A DNA stretch of 64,000 bases from Amylostereum areolatum (Eukaryota > Basidiomycota > Agaricomycetes > Russulales > Stereaceae). How positions within the stretch are numbered: the stretch's first letter is position 1; each line of letters opens with the position of its first letter. The notes under the pieces are model-generated. The model was given only the letters and a program-made list of their open reading frames with translations, made no database searches and was not told the DNA's origin. Made by a program: the position numbers and the translations under genes. The stretch lies in contig SAXG01000060.1 in NCBI GenBank assembly GCA_012932865.1, positions 62,001 to 126,000 on the forward strand, given 5' to 3'. Positions 37,620 through 48,232 of this stretch are shown here, piece by piece.

Positions 37620-38440
37620 AAGGTGAGAACGTGGGGAGAAGGCGGCGTCCTAAGTGTTTGTATCGCACTGGAATGTCACCTATGTTTGCCTGTGAATCGA
37701 GCTCTTTTTGAGGTCTTCCGGCCGATTCCAATCTGCGCAACGATCAACGACTACTCCCGTTTGCCTTGCTTCCTCGTCTTGCCCCTCCTCAAGGGAGGGG
37801 TCCGTCTATCGTTCGGCGTTCGAAGGACCATCACATTAAGCCCATAACTTCACACAGAGACCACCTCCCCTCGTCTCTTTCCCCCCAAGATGATCGCACA
37901 CGCTAACGCTACCCACGCGCACCGCAGACCTCCTACGTACCACGCCTGCCTCACTAATCGCGCCATCGGAGTGGTATTACGACTGTGTGTGACGGGCGTC
38001 TGGCTTTCTTTCCAGAGCAGAGATCGCGGCGAAGGAACCGGGGGCGTTGCTCGTGTTTAGCGGGTGCGTGTTCCCCCCGCCGTTCGATCACATACACTAG
38101 AGTACTGACTCCGATCGACCGCATTCTCCTCGCATAGACACCGCGTGTGCAGAGGCCAACAACCTTCGCCTCGCGGTCGCCCCCGCCCTCCTCCCGTCCT
38201 CCGATGATGCTGCGTCCCCGCTATATAAAGCGATAAAGGAGTCTTCGCGTTCGAGGGCTCCGCGAGGTCCTGCGCACATACCCCCACAGGATTGCCGTGG
38301 TCGGATAAGTGGAGGATGTTCGAAGAGTTGCATCGACCCACCAACCCCGCGCGCACCCTTTCCCCCGTTTCCTCCGCCTCCCTCGCTCGCCCGTTTCCGC
38401 GCCAGCGTAGAAGACAAGGTAGTCTCGGGCGTCGATTCTA
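37620..38440. other. No gene recognised
   Basis: GC-rich, with short overlapping open stretches in several frames. A TATA-like CTATATAAAG occurs at about 38220, but no convincing exon follows it. Confidence 0.45.
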
Positions 38441-38449
38441 GAGAGGCAT

Positions 38450-38870
38450 ATGCATGAGTGGGAGAAACAGTATCGTGGGTATGATCTCGGCGGTGGAATA
38501 CAGGATGGTAGTTTTGGACTGGCCGAAGGTGCAATCGGTGACGATAATTTTGCTGATTCTTCCGTTGAGGGCTAGATTGCCTTGCGTGGGAACCTGCAGC
38601 GCTCCAGCCGAGCTCGCGATCTTCAACTGGGTTGCCCTCAGCACCGTGGATCTATCCAACCATTGCGTGGGTGTAACAAGTGTGGGTATAGATAGGCCAC
38701 GCACGTACTAATAGTATCGGTGTGTCGCAGGATATAGAAGACAGCGCCTGTGTCCAAGTTTCCGCAGCTCGACGGTATGCACGGTGGAGGAGGTCGTGTA
38801 ATTCGTGCCGTTGGCGGCGATAAGAGTCGATCCCAGACTGTCTCTGGAGACACGAAGGAAAAGGCCCGAT
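38450..38870 (-). pseudogene. Fragment of a GH35 beta-galactosidase
   Basis: On the minus strand the order GTNYTTSSTVHTVELR, then (one frame over) DTGAVFYILRHTDT, then LKIASSAGALQVPTQ, LALNGRISKIIVTD and TTILYSTAEI matches the middle beta domains of fungal GH35 beta-galactosidases, which remove terminal galactose. A frameshift separates the first and second blocks, and the catalytic barrel and C-terminal domains are not present nearby. It is therefore a broken internal fragment. The family is assigned from memory of its motifs. Confidence 0.55.
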
Positions 38871-39455
38871 GATCGTTAGATTCATAGATGATAAAGAGGT
38901 GTACATGTGAGAGATACCTCGCAATCTCACTTCGTTCATCTTGGGTGCGAGATTGGCTATGGCAAGATGGTGGCGGGATGAACTATCATGTGCGCATGTA
39001 TACGGTACTCAGCATTGAGCCCAAAGGAAGAACGCTGCACACTGCCTACCCATTGATTCCGGAATTCCGTTTGTGCGCCGTCCTACTATCATTGTAGTCT
39101 GCCAGCGATGTTCGCACATGGCTAGGTGGTACTCGGCGTCGCTTGGTGTTTTTCTTCCATCTGTGCAAAATCAGCCAGCCTCTGGTGACAACGGGTCCTC
39201 GGAGGGGCAGGCGGGAGTGGTCTACATGCGACGGGCTTAGCGACCTTGTTGGTGCAGGCACTAAAAACGTACCTGTACATCTCTCCATTCCAATCAGTTC
39301 GTCACCATGATCTTCTCTGGCGACAACCGGTCAGATACCCAAGCCATGTCGCATCTTTATGAACGGGACAAAAGGCGATGAATTTGCGGATGTTGGGTTG
39401 CATGCGCACACTGGGAGACACAACGTATGCGTATCTGTATATCGCGTAGAGTTTA

Positions 39456-40856
39456 CTACAACACAGAGGTGCTCACTCGGCTCGGAGACCGCTCGACTTC
39501 ATCTTTGCCCACGATCGCCTTCTCGCATACTCTGTCCGTGTCGGTAACAAAAGCACCACGTTCCACGCTGCTGTCTGATCCAGCAGAACCCGCCGTCACG
39601 ACGACGACCCTTAGGGGAACCTCGGGGGCGATGGGCATCGACCGAGGCATGTCTTGGGTAAAGTACCGAGCGCAGGGCGCACGACCAAAAACGTCTGCCG
39701 AATGGACAACGGTCAGCACGAAAAAATGGGGGACGGGTTTGGAGTATGCGCACCCAAAAGAGACAGTACAGCAGGCCGGACTCGACCAAGAGAGCCATCA
39801 CCTTCTCCATGCACGTATGGGTGCTTCCGCCGTCGGGATGCCGTGCGATGAATCTCCTGTACTGCCGGCGCCCCCCGCCTTCACGTGAGCATGAGATAAC
39901 ATGCGATATGCAAGGTGAGTTGACCTACCAGGTCATCACTACGATCAGCGACGTCGCCCACACGTTCGTCCACGACAACAGAAAGGCAGCGGCTCCATAT
40001 ATGTTTCCTGTGAACAGCTGTCGGAAGCTGAGAAACGCCAATGCGTCGCGCGCGTCTACGACGGAAAGGGCTATGTACCAGAGGCTCCGTCAGAACAGGA
40101 GGAGGGCAACGAGGAAGAACTGACCAGCGGTGGCCAACAAAAGCATGGCCGATACGCCTAGGACCACGCGGCCTCGACTGTGCAACACCCAAGCTCTCCA
40201 CAGAACAATCGCACCACTGAAGGCAATCTAGACGAGGGGTGACTCGTGAGCAAGCTATGGCCTCCGGATAGCAACGGGCGCCCACATTGACGGTCAGCAG
40301 CGCCGTGGGGACGCAGACGTTCAAAGGCCCCTCAGTCGCCTTCAGATAGTCCTCATACGTAGGGGCCGCCCTCCCCGAACACGTTCCTTGAGTCTGCAGC
40401 TTGTCGAGAGCGTCCGAGGCGGTCGCCTGTACGTCGTTCATTTGTTTTGCCAGGGCGAAGAGTACGTAGAGTTGCGATGTCCACGAGCTGATGACGCCGG
40501 CGTACATCACGAGTGTTGCGAACAGCATCACCTTGTGGGGTAGGCTACGAAGGCTCTTGCGTCTGTCGAAGTCATCGTCCGCTTAGACAAAGGTCGTCGC
40601 TGAAAGGCGGGACGTACATGATGAAGTAGGTTGAGATGATGATGAGCAGGGTGAAGACGCCTGATCGTCGAGCGGTGAGGATTGGACGATCGGAGCGACG
40701 GCGAGACGCACCGAAAAAGACGGTCTCCACAACGAGCGGGACAAGCGTCTGCGATGACGTAGTGGAGGCCAGGACCTTGCTGATCTGCTCGATGTCGTCG
40801 GACGATAGGGAGGCATTCTTCTGAGTGGGCGCCGTGGAGGTTTGAACGCAGGGCAT
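39456..40856 (-). CDS. Fungal multi-pass membrane protein
   Basis: ATG 40856 starts MPCVQTSTAPTQ. Exons join in frame through short introns into about six or seven hydrophobic spans: LVVETVFFGVFTLLIIISTYFIM, then KVMLFATLVMYAGVISSW, IAFSGAIVLWRAWVL, VVLGVSAMLLLATAG, GAAAFLLSWTNVWATSLIVV and MALLVESGLLYCLFW. The pattern (ET-FFG, V-WRAW, LLVESG-LYC) is that of a very common agaricomycete integral membrane family with a receptor-like layout and no proven function. The last exons near 39700-39456 encode a Ser-rich cytoplasmic tail; their joins are less sure. No damage is seen, so the gene is probably functional. Confidence 0.7.
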
Positions 40857-42039
40857 GGGAGGGAAAGCGACTGACTGCCTTGGTCGTTCCACAAATTTAT
40901 GAGACACGTCCGCAGGAGAATCTAGACGCTCGTATTAGTACTGCAGAATATACATACGAGCGGCAACGAAATGCGATTCCCGCCTCACTAAGGATCCCTG
41001 CATCATAGAAAAGAAGGACGGTCACCGCGGATTTGCGCATCCGATTGATTCCCATCGCTCCCCGGACATATATCCTAAGTTGCTGGATTGATAGGGACCA
41101 ATATCGCCGGCGAAGGCAGAAGCTGGTAGTAGGAGCCATTGTCGTGCCGCTATGTGTGCGTTGCGAGCTGAGGGCGAGTTGTGAGCGGTAACTTTTGCTG
41201 AGTAGGACGCCCAACACACCACTGAAAACCTCCATGAACTTCATCTTCATTGCATCCTACGTAACTTTATGCGAAGAGCTGACAGTGTGTTCATGAATTC
41301 CTGGTTGATAGGGGCGTCGTCCAACAGGGCTATCTGGCCTTCGGGAAAGGTAGGTAAGGGGAGTTGGAAAGGTGAGCGCTTGAGCAGAGCACGGAACCGA
41401 TCGTGAGCAATCACGTGAAGGCGTTTTCTGCGACAGGCCCGTCGAGTGAAGGCCCTCTGGTTCCTCCCGACCTTTTTTCCCCCATTTGCTTCAGCGCACA
41501 GACGGCGACAAACTTTCCGAACCCTTCCGATAGCCTAATAGTAAAGGAACCTGGTGCCAGGACGCAGATCCACAGATCGGGTACGCTCCTGCTCTTTCTT
41601 CGCGAGCTTTCCTCGTGCCTATCTTCTCGTAGATGATCCATGTCGATGCGCCCACTTTAAGAGATAGATGCGGTCTTCCACAGTGTCGACAGGACAAGTG
41701 CGTATATGCGGGCTTCTGCTTTAGGTCTGCGCTGACCTTGTCGCAGAGTCGACGCAGACGTACCTCCCTTATCGCGTAACAGACATGCATTTGCCGCGCC
41801 GAATCGAACACGAGTTTGTCCATTGTAATTTGCTTCGTTTGTCAAAATTTGGACTACCACCATCGACTCGCTCGTTCGGCCAGCTTTAAACAAGCCCACG
41901 GGGTCTCTCATCGGTCGTTATGTAGTTTCAAGCACGACATCGCCCGCAAGCCACTGAGGTGACTGTCGACGGTACCCCGAACCTATCATGTGCGTGCCGT
42001 TCGCTATTTTTTGGTCAAGAATTGACGGTTGCTCTCTAT

Positions 42040-42290
42040 TAGGGACGTTCTCCTCGCCACCTTTCAGCGTATTCGACTGGAAGACGGGTGCAACGCCGAC
42101 ATCGTCCCGTCTCCTCACATCAAAGTCGGGATCCCCAATTTCTGCAACGTCGCGGTCGGGTCCAAGACGCGCCACAACCTTCCCGTCCTCGTATACCGCC
42201 TCCCTCCTGAAGTCCTCACCAAGATCATATCCATTGTTGCCGTGCTCGACCCGCCCTTAGCTCCACAAGGGAAGCACACGTCCTTCACGT
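42040..42290 (+). pseudogene. F-box-like exon (probable remnant)
   Basis: A plus-strand frame encodes PVLVYRLPPEVLTKIISIV, which fits the start of an F-box, preceded by about 50 protein-like residues. Downstream the expected second F-box helix (W--V--VC--WR) is missing. The frame instead runs into Pro/Ser/Arg-rich low-complexity sequence to 42577. It may be a decayed F-box gene or one whose next exon I could not find. Confidence 0.35.
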
Positions 42291-42880
42291 CCTTGCCCCC
42301 ATTCCCGTTCCCAAACTCATTACGCCCCTTCACGGGACGTTGTCCCACGACAATGCCCCCGCGCCACGCCAGCTCGCCGCGCACGCAATCTCGCTCGCGC
42401 TCCCTCTCCCCGTCCTCGCGCCCCCCCCCCTCGTCCATGCGCCTATACCTCCATCTCAGCGCCCAATGCGCCCATGTCCCTACCAAATTCTCCCACCTCG
42501 CTCCCGTCGCGCACTCCCCATCGAGCTCGCACGCGCCCGCCTACACGGGGCCCGCGTCTGTTCCGCTCTACTCATAGGCAACTTGCCACGGGAGTCATCC
42601 GCCCACCCTGCAATCCCGGACGACGTCACACGGCCCCCCATCCGACATCTCTCATGCGCGAGTGACGTATTGACGACCCTCTACATGCACGCCTCCCTAT
42701 CGCGAACGTACACGGCCCCCCCATCACAAACGCGCCCCAGCTCATGTCCCCTCAGCTCGTTCCCGTGCCCAAGCCACGTCCCCACATGTACACTGCGTCC
42801 CCGCACCCAACGCGTCCATGGCGCACGCGCGCACGGGCCCTTCATATCGCGTCCTCGCTGCTCGTCCTTAGCGGGGGACA
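42290..42880 (+). repeat. C-rich, strand-asymmetric low-complexity region
   Basis: About 590 nt on the plus strand with many C runs (one of at least ten C at 42420) and few G. Two plus-strand frames are long and open, with Pro/Ser/Ala/Arg-rich products, as expected from composition alone. I do not call a gene here. Confidence 0.6.
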
Positions 42881-43175
42881 AGACACCCGTCGGATGACAT
42901 CGCCTGGGCAGCGCCGCGCCAGTGTAACATGAGCTCGAGAAGGAGCATGACTAGGCAAGGCGAAGGACGACAGGATATCCAAGGGATTCTGCACTCGAAC
43001 GACGGGGCCTCAGGCCTCAGGTTTTCTCCGCCGATTCAGCTTCGCTGTCATATTCACCTTTAGCTACACGACCTTACTATATTTTCATGTACGTTTAATC
43101 TAAGTTCAATACATACAAGAGTACATGCGGTCATCGAGAAGGTAATACCGCCATCTAATGAAGTTGTCAGAAAGA

Positions 43176-44883
43176 CTACACCGCCCTAAATTTGATGCCC
43201 ACAGCCGCTTCATTATCCACAACTCTCTTCGATCGCATCAACCCCTCCAATTTTTTCAACCACTCGTCTGGTAAAGGATAGTGTTCGTGAACCTTGTATC
43301 CCCTCGAGCATCGGAGTGCCATCGTGTGTCCGTTCGCCGTGCGTATGCGGAACAGTAAAACGAGAGAGCTGCACAGCTCTATACCCTCCTTCGTCCGGAG
43401 CTCTTCAGGATCCGCGACCACCTGCACGAACGTGAGGTTGGGAAACAAGTCATTTTTCCACAGTAGCGCGTTGACCATGATTTCCAGCGTTCGGGAGGAC
43501 ATGAAAACCATGGTCAGGTCGAGACAAGAAAGCGCGGACCACGTCAAAACACTGCAGAACAGGATATCTTCCTTGGGGACGGCTAGCCACCCAACAGCTT
43601 GTTCTCCAAAAGGTGATATGGTCGTGAGAATGGAGGTGACATCGTCCCAAGAGAGTGCGTGATGCCTGGCAACGAAGCGGAATTGAAGCATTGATACCCA
43701 ACTTCCCTGTGACGGCAAGGCGAGCAACTCCACCCCGAAAGAATTCGACGCCGGAAAGGTGAAGACGCCTATGGGTCCAAAGCCGTCGAAAACTGGAAAC
43801 GATAGACCGCTGCAGATCTGGTCGAGGACGGCACGGGAGTTCATATGTTCCGAGAAAATATCTCGAAGGGACGGTAGAATCCTGCTATAAAGGAAGGCTG
43901 TCGCATCCTCGTACGCCTCCATTTTGATGACACAATCCCGGGGGAAAGAGATGGATTTCAGGACCGAGGACAGTTGCGAAATGGGGCCATACACGGCGAG
44001 GGTTTGGAGGTTAGGAAGCACGACGAAATCATGGGGGGTCAATGTGCTCGGACGAGGCATGGACATGCCTATCCGCAAGTACTCTAAGCGCGGCGTTAAG
44101 CGCAAGGTTGCGCTCATCTCCGCGTATGTCTCCCAGACCGTGACCGATTCCAGAATAAGGGATGTAAGATTGGCCTGAAAGAGAGGTGACAGGGATGATA
44201 TGGAGACGTAAGCGGCCGCTAGGTTCGTCATCTGGGGAAATACGCCTTTGAATATTGTGTCGGGGATGACGATCGGGAGGAAGTCAGGACTATCTGTGTC
44301 ATGGTGTAACCGGCCCCATATGTGCAGTGTCTTCAATAATGGCGCCGGCTTGGCAGCCTCCAGCAAGATCGGAACTCTTTTCCACATGGCGATCTCGTGT
44401 GTGGTGGTACGCCTAGGATCCAGGTTGATCTTCAAAGATTCCACGCGATGGATATGTTGGAAGATGTAAGAAATCGACAGGCTTGGAAGCTGCGCGTGCA
44501 CCGCTCGAACTACAAGGGGCATGGTCACAGACCGAGCGAGAACCTCCTTTGTCCAGGAAGGGATGTGTACGGGAACTGGCTCGAGAATCCAGAGACTTGG
44601 ATTGGTGACGGCGGCGTAGCGCCACTTCTGGCAGACGTAGGTGATGGTGGCTAATGACGGAGGGGTGCGAGAGAGGGAGGATTGGCCGGGATCAACTTGT
44701 TTATCGTGAAGGAGTTTCAGCATATATTCTTTGAATATTTGAGCCAACATCTCGTTCGGAAGTCGATGAACAGTCACTGCACGGTACGGGAGTCAGAAAG
44801 TTGCGTACTAAGACAAGAAGGGGTGGCGCACCTATCGCGCCTCCAACAGTTTGTCCGGTCGACACCTGAGCGATACTATGCAT
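43176..44883 (-). CDS. F-box protein
   Basis: ATG 44883 starts a short exon (MHSIAQVSTGQTVGGAI). A GTGCGC...CAG intron joins in phase to the main exon. The main exon opens with an F-box (VHRLPNEMLAQIFKEYML ... TITYVCQKWRYAAVTNPSLW), followed by about 450 residues of leucine-rich, irregular repeats (for example LKTLHIWGRL, LTSLILESV, LEYLRIGM, LQTLAVYG). F-box proteins link Skp1-cullin ubiquitin ligases to substrates through such C-terminal regions; the substrate is unknown. The reading frame is intact to the stop at 43176. This family is strongly expanded in agaricomycetes. Confidence 0.8.
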
Positions 44884-44889
44884 GGCTAG

Positions 44890-45780
44890 ATCTATGATAT
44901 CATCAGCGCGGAGGGCGAAGGCGAAGCTTTTGGATAGGTCTACCTAGTAGGGATTGCAGTGGAAATATGACCTGGATGAGTGGTGGTAAGAGAGATGCAT
45001 CCAGAGGGTGACGCATGGACCGTAGAGGTTGATAGTCTTTGTTCTCTAGTCCCTTTGTCCAAGAAGACACGAGGCAGCATGCAGGGTAGACGATACAGCC
45101 ATATTTGGTCAATTTGGTCGGGCTTGTCGGTCAAACCGTGGAGGAGTTTGGAAGTTGCAGTTGTATGTGTGAGGATCCAAGCTATGTGCGTAAAACCGCG
45201 TACATGAGATGAACCGAGGTACCTTGTACAGAGTAAACGACAGCATGCCCGCCCAAAGCATGCGTCCCCCATACCATGCTCGTTCAACCATCTAATTTCC
45301 ACCAATATTCCAATCTTTCGAGAATATCGACCAGTGCATGTCCGTGCCTTCCTCGATGCCATCTGTGGTTGAAGCCGAGAATAAAGCGACGCCGTCGTCG
45401 GGCGGGAGCATCGCGACGAGTGCAGGGGTTCGATTAGCAAATACTATAAGAAGTAGGCGAGCATCGATTCACCTATGATGTCTCCCGGTGCTAGCACTCT
45501 TCACTTCGTACGTCCTACAAATTTCTACTCGATCAGGCCTCATACTAGCCCAACTTTTGAACCAGACGTATTAGAAGTGAGCCGGGGACAGAGAATAGCT
45601 GTTTGGAGGGCAGCGCGGGAGGACGGCTCGGAGATGAAGGAGAGGGGGAATCTGGCCGAAGTCTGGAGGAAAACGCGAGGTATGTAATCTGGCACGCCGC
45701 GTGCTCAAAGTATGACGTCAGTCAGACCGACGGTCCGACCGACCGAAATACGGGCGCGCCGCGCTAGCGCTCCGAGCCTC
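44890..45780. other. No gene recognised
   Basis: Between the F-box gene and the ufd1 copy I see only short open stretches and no supportable exon chain. Confidence 0.45.
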
Positions 45781-45788
45781 CGACGACC

Positions 45789-45796
45789 TTATATAG
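45789..45796 (+). promoter_or_regulatory. TATA-like box upstream of the ufd1 copy
   Basis: TTATATAG lies about 100 nt before the ATG at 45896, a reasonable distance for a core promoter element. Confidence 0.4.
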
Positions 45797-45895
45797 GCGC
45801 CGTGCCGCCCTCTGCCAAATTCGGACCCAAGGCAAGCGTTCGGGCCAGTTCCAACGTTCCCCAACCTATTCTGCGAACAACACAAATTCGTCACG

Positions 45896-47646
45896 ATGTG
45901 AAATATTCTGAAACAGGTCAGTATTCAAATTTCAAGCTTTAGTAGGGTTCAGTTCTCTCCACTGACATACGATCCAGTTTGGAGACCAAGACGCACATTT
46001 ACCAGGCGGTGCAGGCGGATTATTCGCCCAACTAGCTCAGTACGGCGTGTTTCATCGGTGGCTCTCCCGTCCTGCGACTGATCAAAATATACAGAGGTTT
46101 GGGCGGCGGCTTTGGACGTCCTGGAAGACGCGATCCGGGAGCGTATGATGAGTATCTCAAGGCATACAGCGTAGCAATGCTTCCCGGAGGCGAGCGAGAG
46201 AACGTTAGTTATGGTGGCAAAAGTGCGTCATTCACCTATTTTTGTGAATGATTCTGATCGCAATTACTGCGTCAGTCATTATGCCCGCATCTGCGCTCGC
46301 TCATCTCACGTCTCTTGACATCGAGTCACCTTGGATGTTCAAGCTTCGTAATCCACACAATCCCGCTGCATCTACCCATGTCGGTGTTCTCGAGTTCATC
46401 GCGTAGGAGGGCTGTGTTCATCTTCCTTTCTGGATGACGAAAACCCTGCGATTGAATGAGGGCGATCCGATCCGAATTACCGGCACAGAACTCCCTAAAG
46501 GCACGTTCGTCAAGCTTCAAGCCCAGCATGTCCACTTCCTTAAAATCTCCGATCCTAAAGCAGTGTACGTACTTCCAAGCAGTAACTCAATCCTACATCT
46601 CATTGATAATCTAGGCTGGAGCAAGCGCTCAGAAACTTCACTGCTTTGACCTCCAAGGCGATATCATTGAGATTTCGTACAACTCAATCGTCCTAGGGCT
46701 TCTTGTCACGGAAGCCGTTCCAGGAGGAGAAGGCATATCTGTCTTGGAGACAGATCTTGAGGTCGATTTCGCTGCACCAGTAGGCTATGTCGAGCTGGAG
46801 CGCCCAAAAGGCAGCTCCACCTTCGACCATGGCGTCCAAACTTGATATTGACTTGAACTCGTCCACACCTGGTTCTTCACGACCTGTCAGTTCTATGGGC
46901 GGCACATTTGCCGGAACGAGTAAAGCAGCGACCACTGTTAGCAAAGACGGCGACAGCTGGAAGAGCTTCAAAGGCAAGGGGGAGACATTGGGCGACCGCA
47001 AGACAAAGGGCCGGGGAATCAGCGCTCAGCCACCACGGTGTAGAATCAGTTCCCCCAAGGCAGCAAGATCATTCGGACAGAGTATGTTCATCCGCCTTTG
47101 CTGGATGCGCCTGCTCACGTTAATTTCGCTAGTTAACACAGGGTAATCTCAAACGAAAACATGGACGCGGAGGAAAACGTCCTTGCCCTCTTGCGTTTAC
47201 CGTTCGGAAAGTTATTCTTTGGGTTCAACATCGCGCCTTACGTACCACCCGTTAAGAACGACAGCGCACGATCTGTACGCGTATCTATTCTTCATTTACA
47301 GGTCGCTAATCGATATCTAGGAACCAACCGCTTTTAGTGGTACGGGGAACTCGCTCACTAGTCGTCCAACAGGTTCGCAATCAGCGTCGTCATCAAACAA
47401 AAGGAAAGGGAAAAGGAGGAGAAGGAGAGGGAGGAAAGCAAGGAGAAGCAGGGGGGCGCAGGTCGGACCTTAGGCTCACGGCCGCCGCCCCAGCGTCAGC
47501 TCGGTTCTGGCATCATCGGGGCTGGCGGTGCCAGTGTACCACATATCCCGCAGAGAGCAGAACGGCAGACCCGTCCACGAAGTCCGTCACCTGAAGAGGA
47601 TTGGGGAGTGGACGAAAATGAAATTATCGACATAGACAGCGACTAA
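45896..47646 (+). pseudogene. ufd1: Copy of UFD1 (ubiquitin fusion degradation protein 1), broken
   Basis: Exons give a near full-length UFD1. Blocks in order are GAGGLFAQLAQY, YDEYLKAYSVAMLPGGEREN, MPASALAHLTSLDIESPW, EGCVHLPFWMTKTLRLNEGD, LEQALRNFTALT and GDIIEISYNSIVLGLLV. After these come MASKLDIDLNSSTPGSSRPV, LPFGKLFFGFNIAPYVPP and the acidic end DENEIIDIDSD. UFD1 works with Npl4 and Cdc48 to extract ubiquitylated proteins. Damage includes a TGA directly after the presumed start, a TAG at 46405-46407 where UFD1 has Glu, and frame changes at A-rich runs near 46809 and 47400. Introns are present, so it is a decayed duplicate and not a retrocopy. UFD1 is essential in yeast, so an intact copy should exist elsewhere, unless the indels are sequence errors. 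Confidence 0.75.
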
Positions 47647-47880
47647 TCTCTGAGACGGGAGGACGATATCTCACGTGTACAATATCCATTGGCATCCTAG
47701 ATATATATGCTAGGCAAATTTACTGTCCAGCCACGAAAATAGGTTCTGATTCACAACATAGACAGCGACTAATCTCTGAGACGGGAGGACGATATCTCAC
47801 GTGTACAATATCCATTGGCATCCTAGATATAGGCTAGGCAAATCTACTGTCCAGCCACGAAAATGGGTTCTATCTCACAA
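47631..47880 (+). repeat. 126-bp tandem direct duplication
   Basis: The segment from 47631 (the last ufd1 codons, stop and 3' flank) is repeated from 47757 with a few differences, such as a longer TA run in the first copy. Each unit contains the final coding bases and stop codon. Confidence 0.9.
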
Positions 47881-48232
47881 CATAACAACACCTGCGCCTC
47901 TGCCCACCGGTCTATCCTCATTCGCCTCTACTCCTGCAAGCGCCTTCGTCCTCCAGTTGTACAGGTAGGAATTCAGCAAGCCATCCCCGGAACCGAACTA
48001 GGAAAGTTGGTGAACAGCATGACGGTTATCTATTACAGTGCTCGCACCTTCAGGTCGCTGAGGAAGTAAGTGTTGTCCATTACAGCTGTTTGCATAATGT
48101 ATGGCACTCGCCGAGAGAAACGGGCCTTCCCCAGACCTTCTGAAATGGAACTTCCTTCGTGGCGCAGGCGGTAGTACGCACGGCCGCGATAGGGCACCCT
48201 TAACCCATACCCAGCAACCGTCCCGGGACGCA

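Noticed and set aside
40897..41250. A separate membrane protein upstream of the multi-pass gene
   Set aside because: The frame is open, but hydrophobic segments are weak and no intron joins it to the gene at 39456-40856.
42340..42897. A 185-codon Pro/Ala/Arg-rich protein
   Set aside because: Several overlapping frames are open because of the C-rich composition; no domain and no splice logic.
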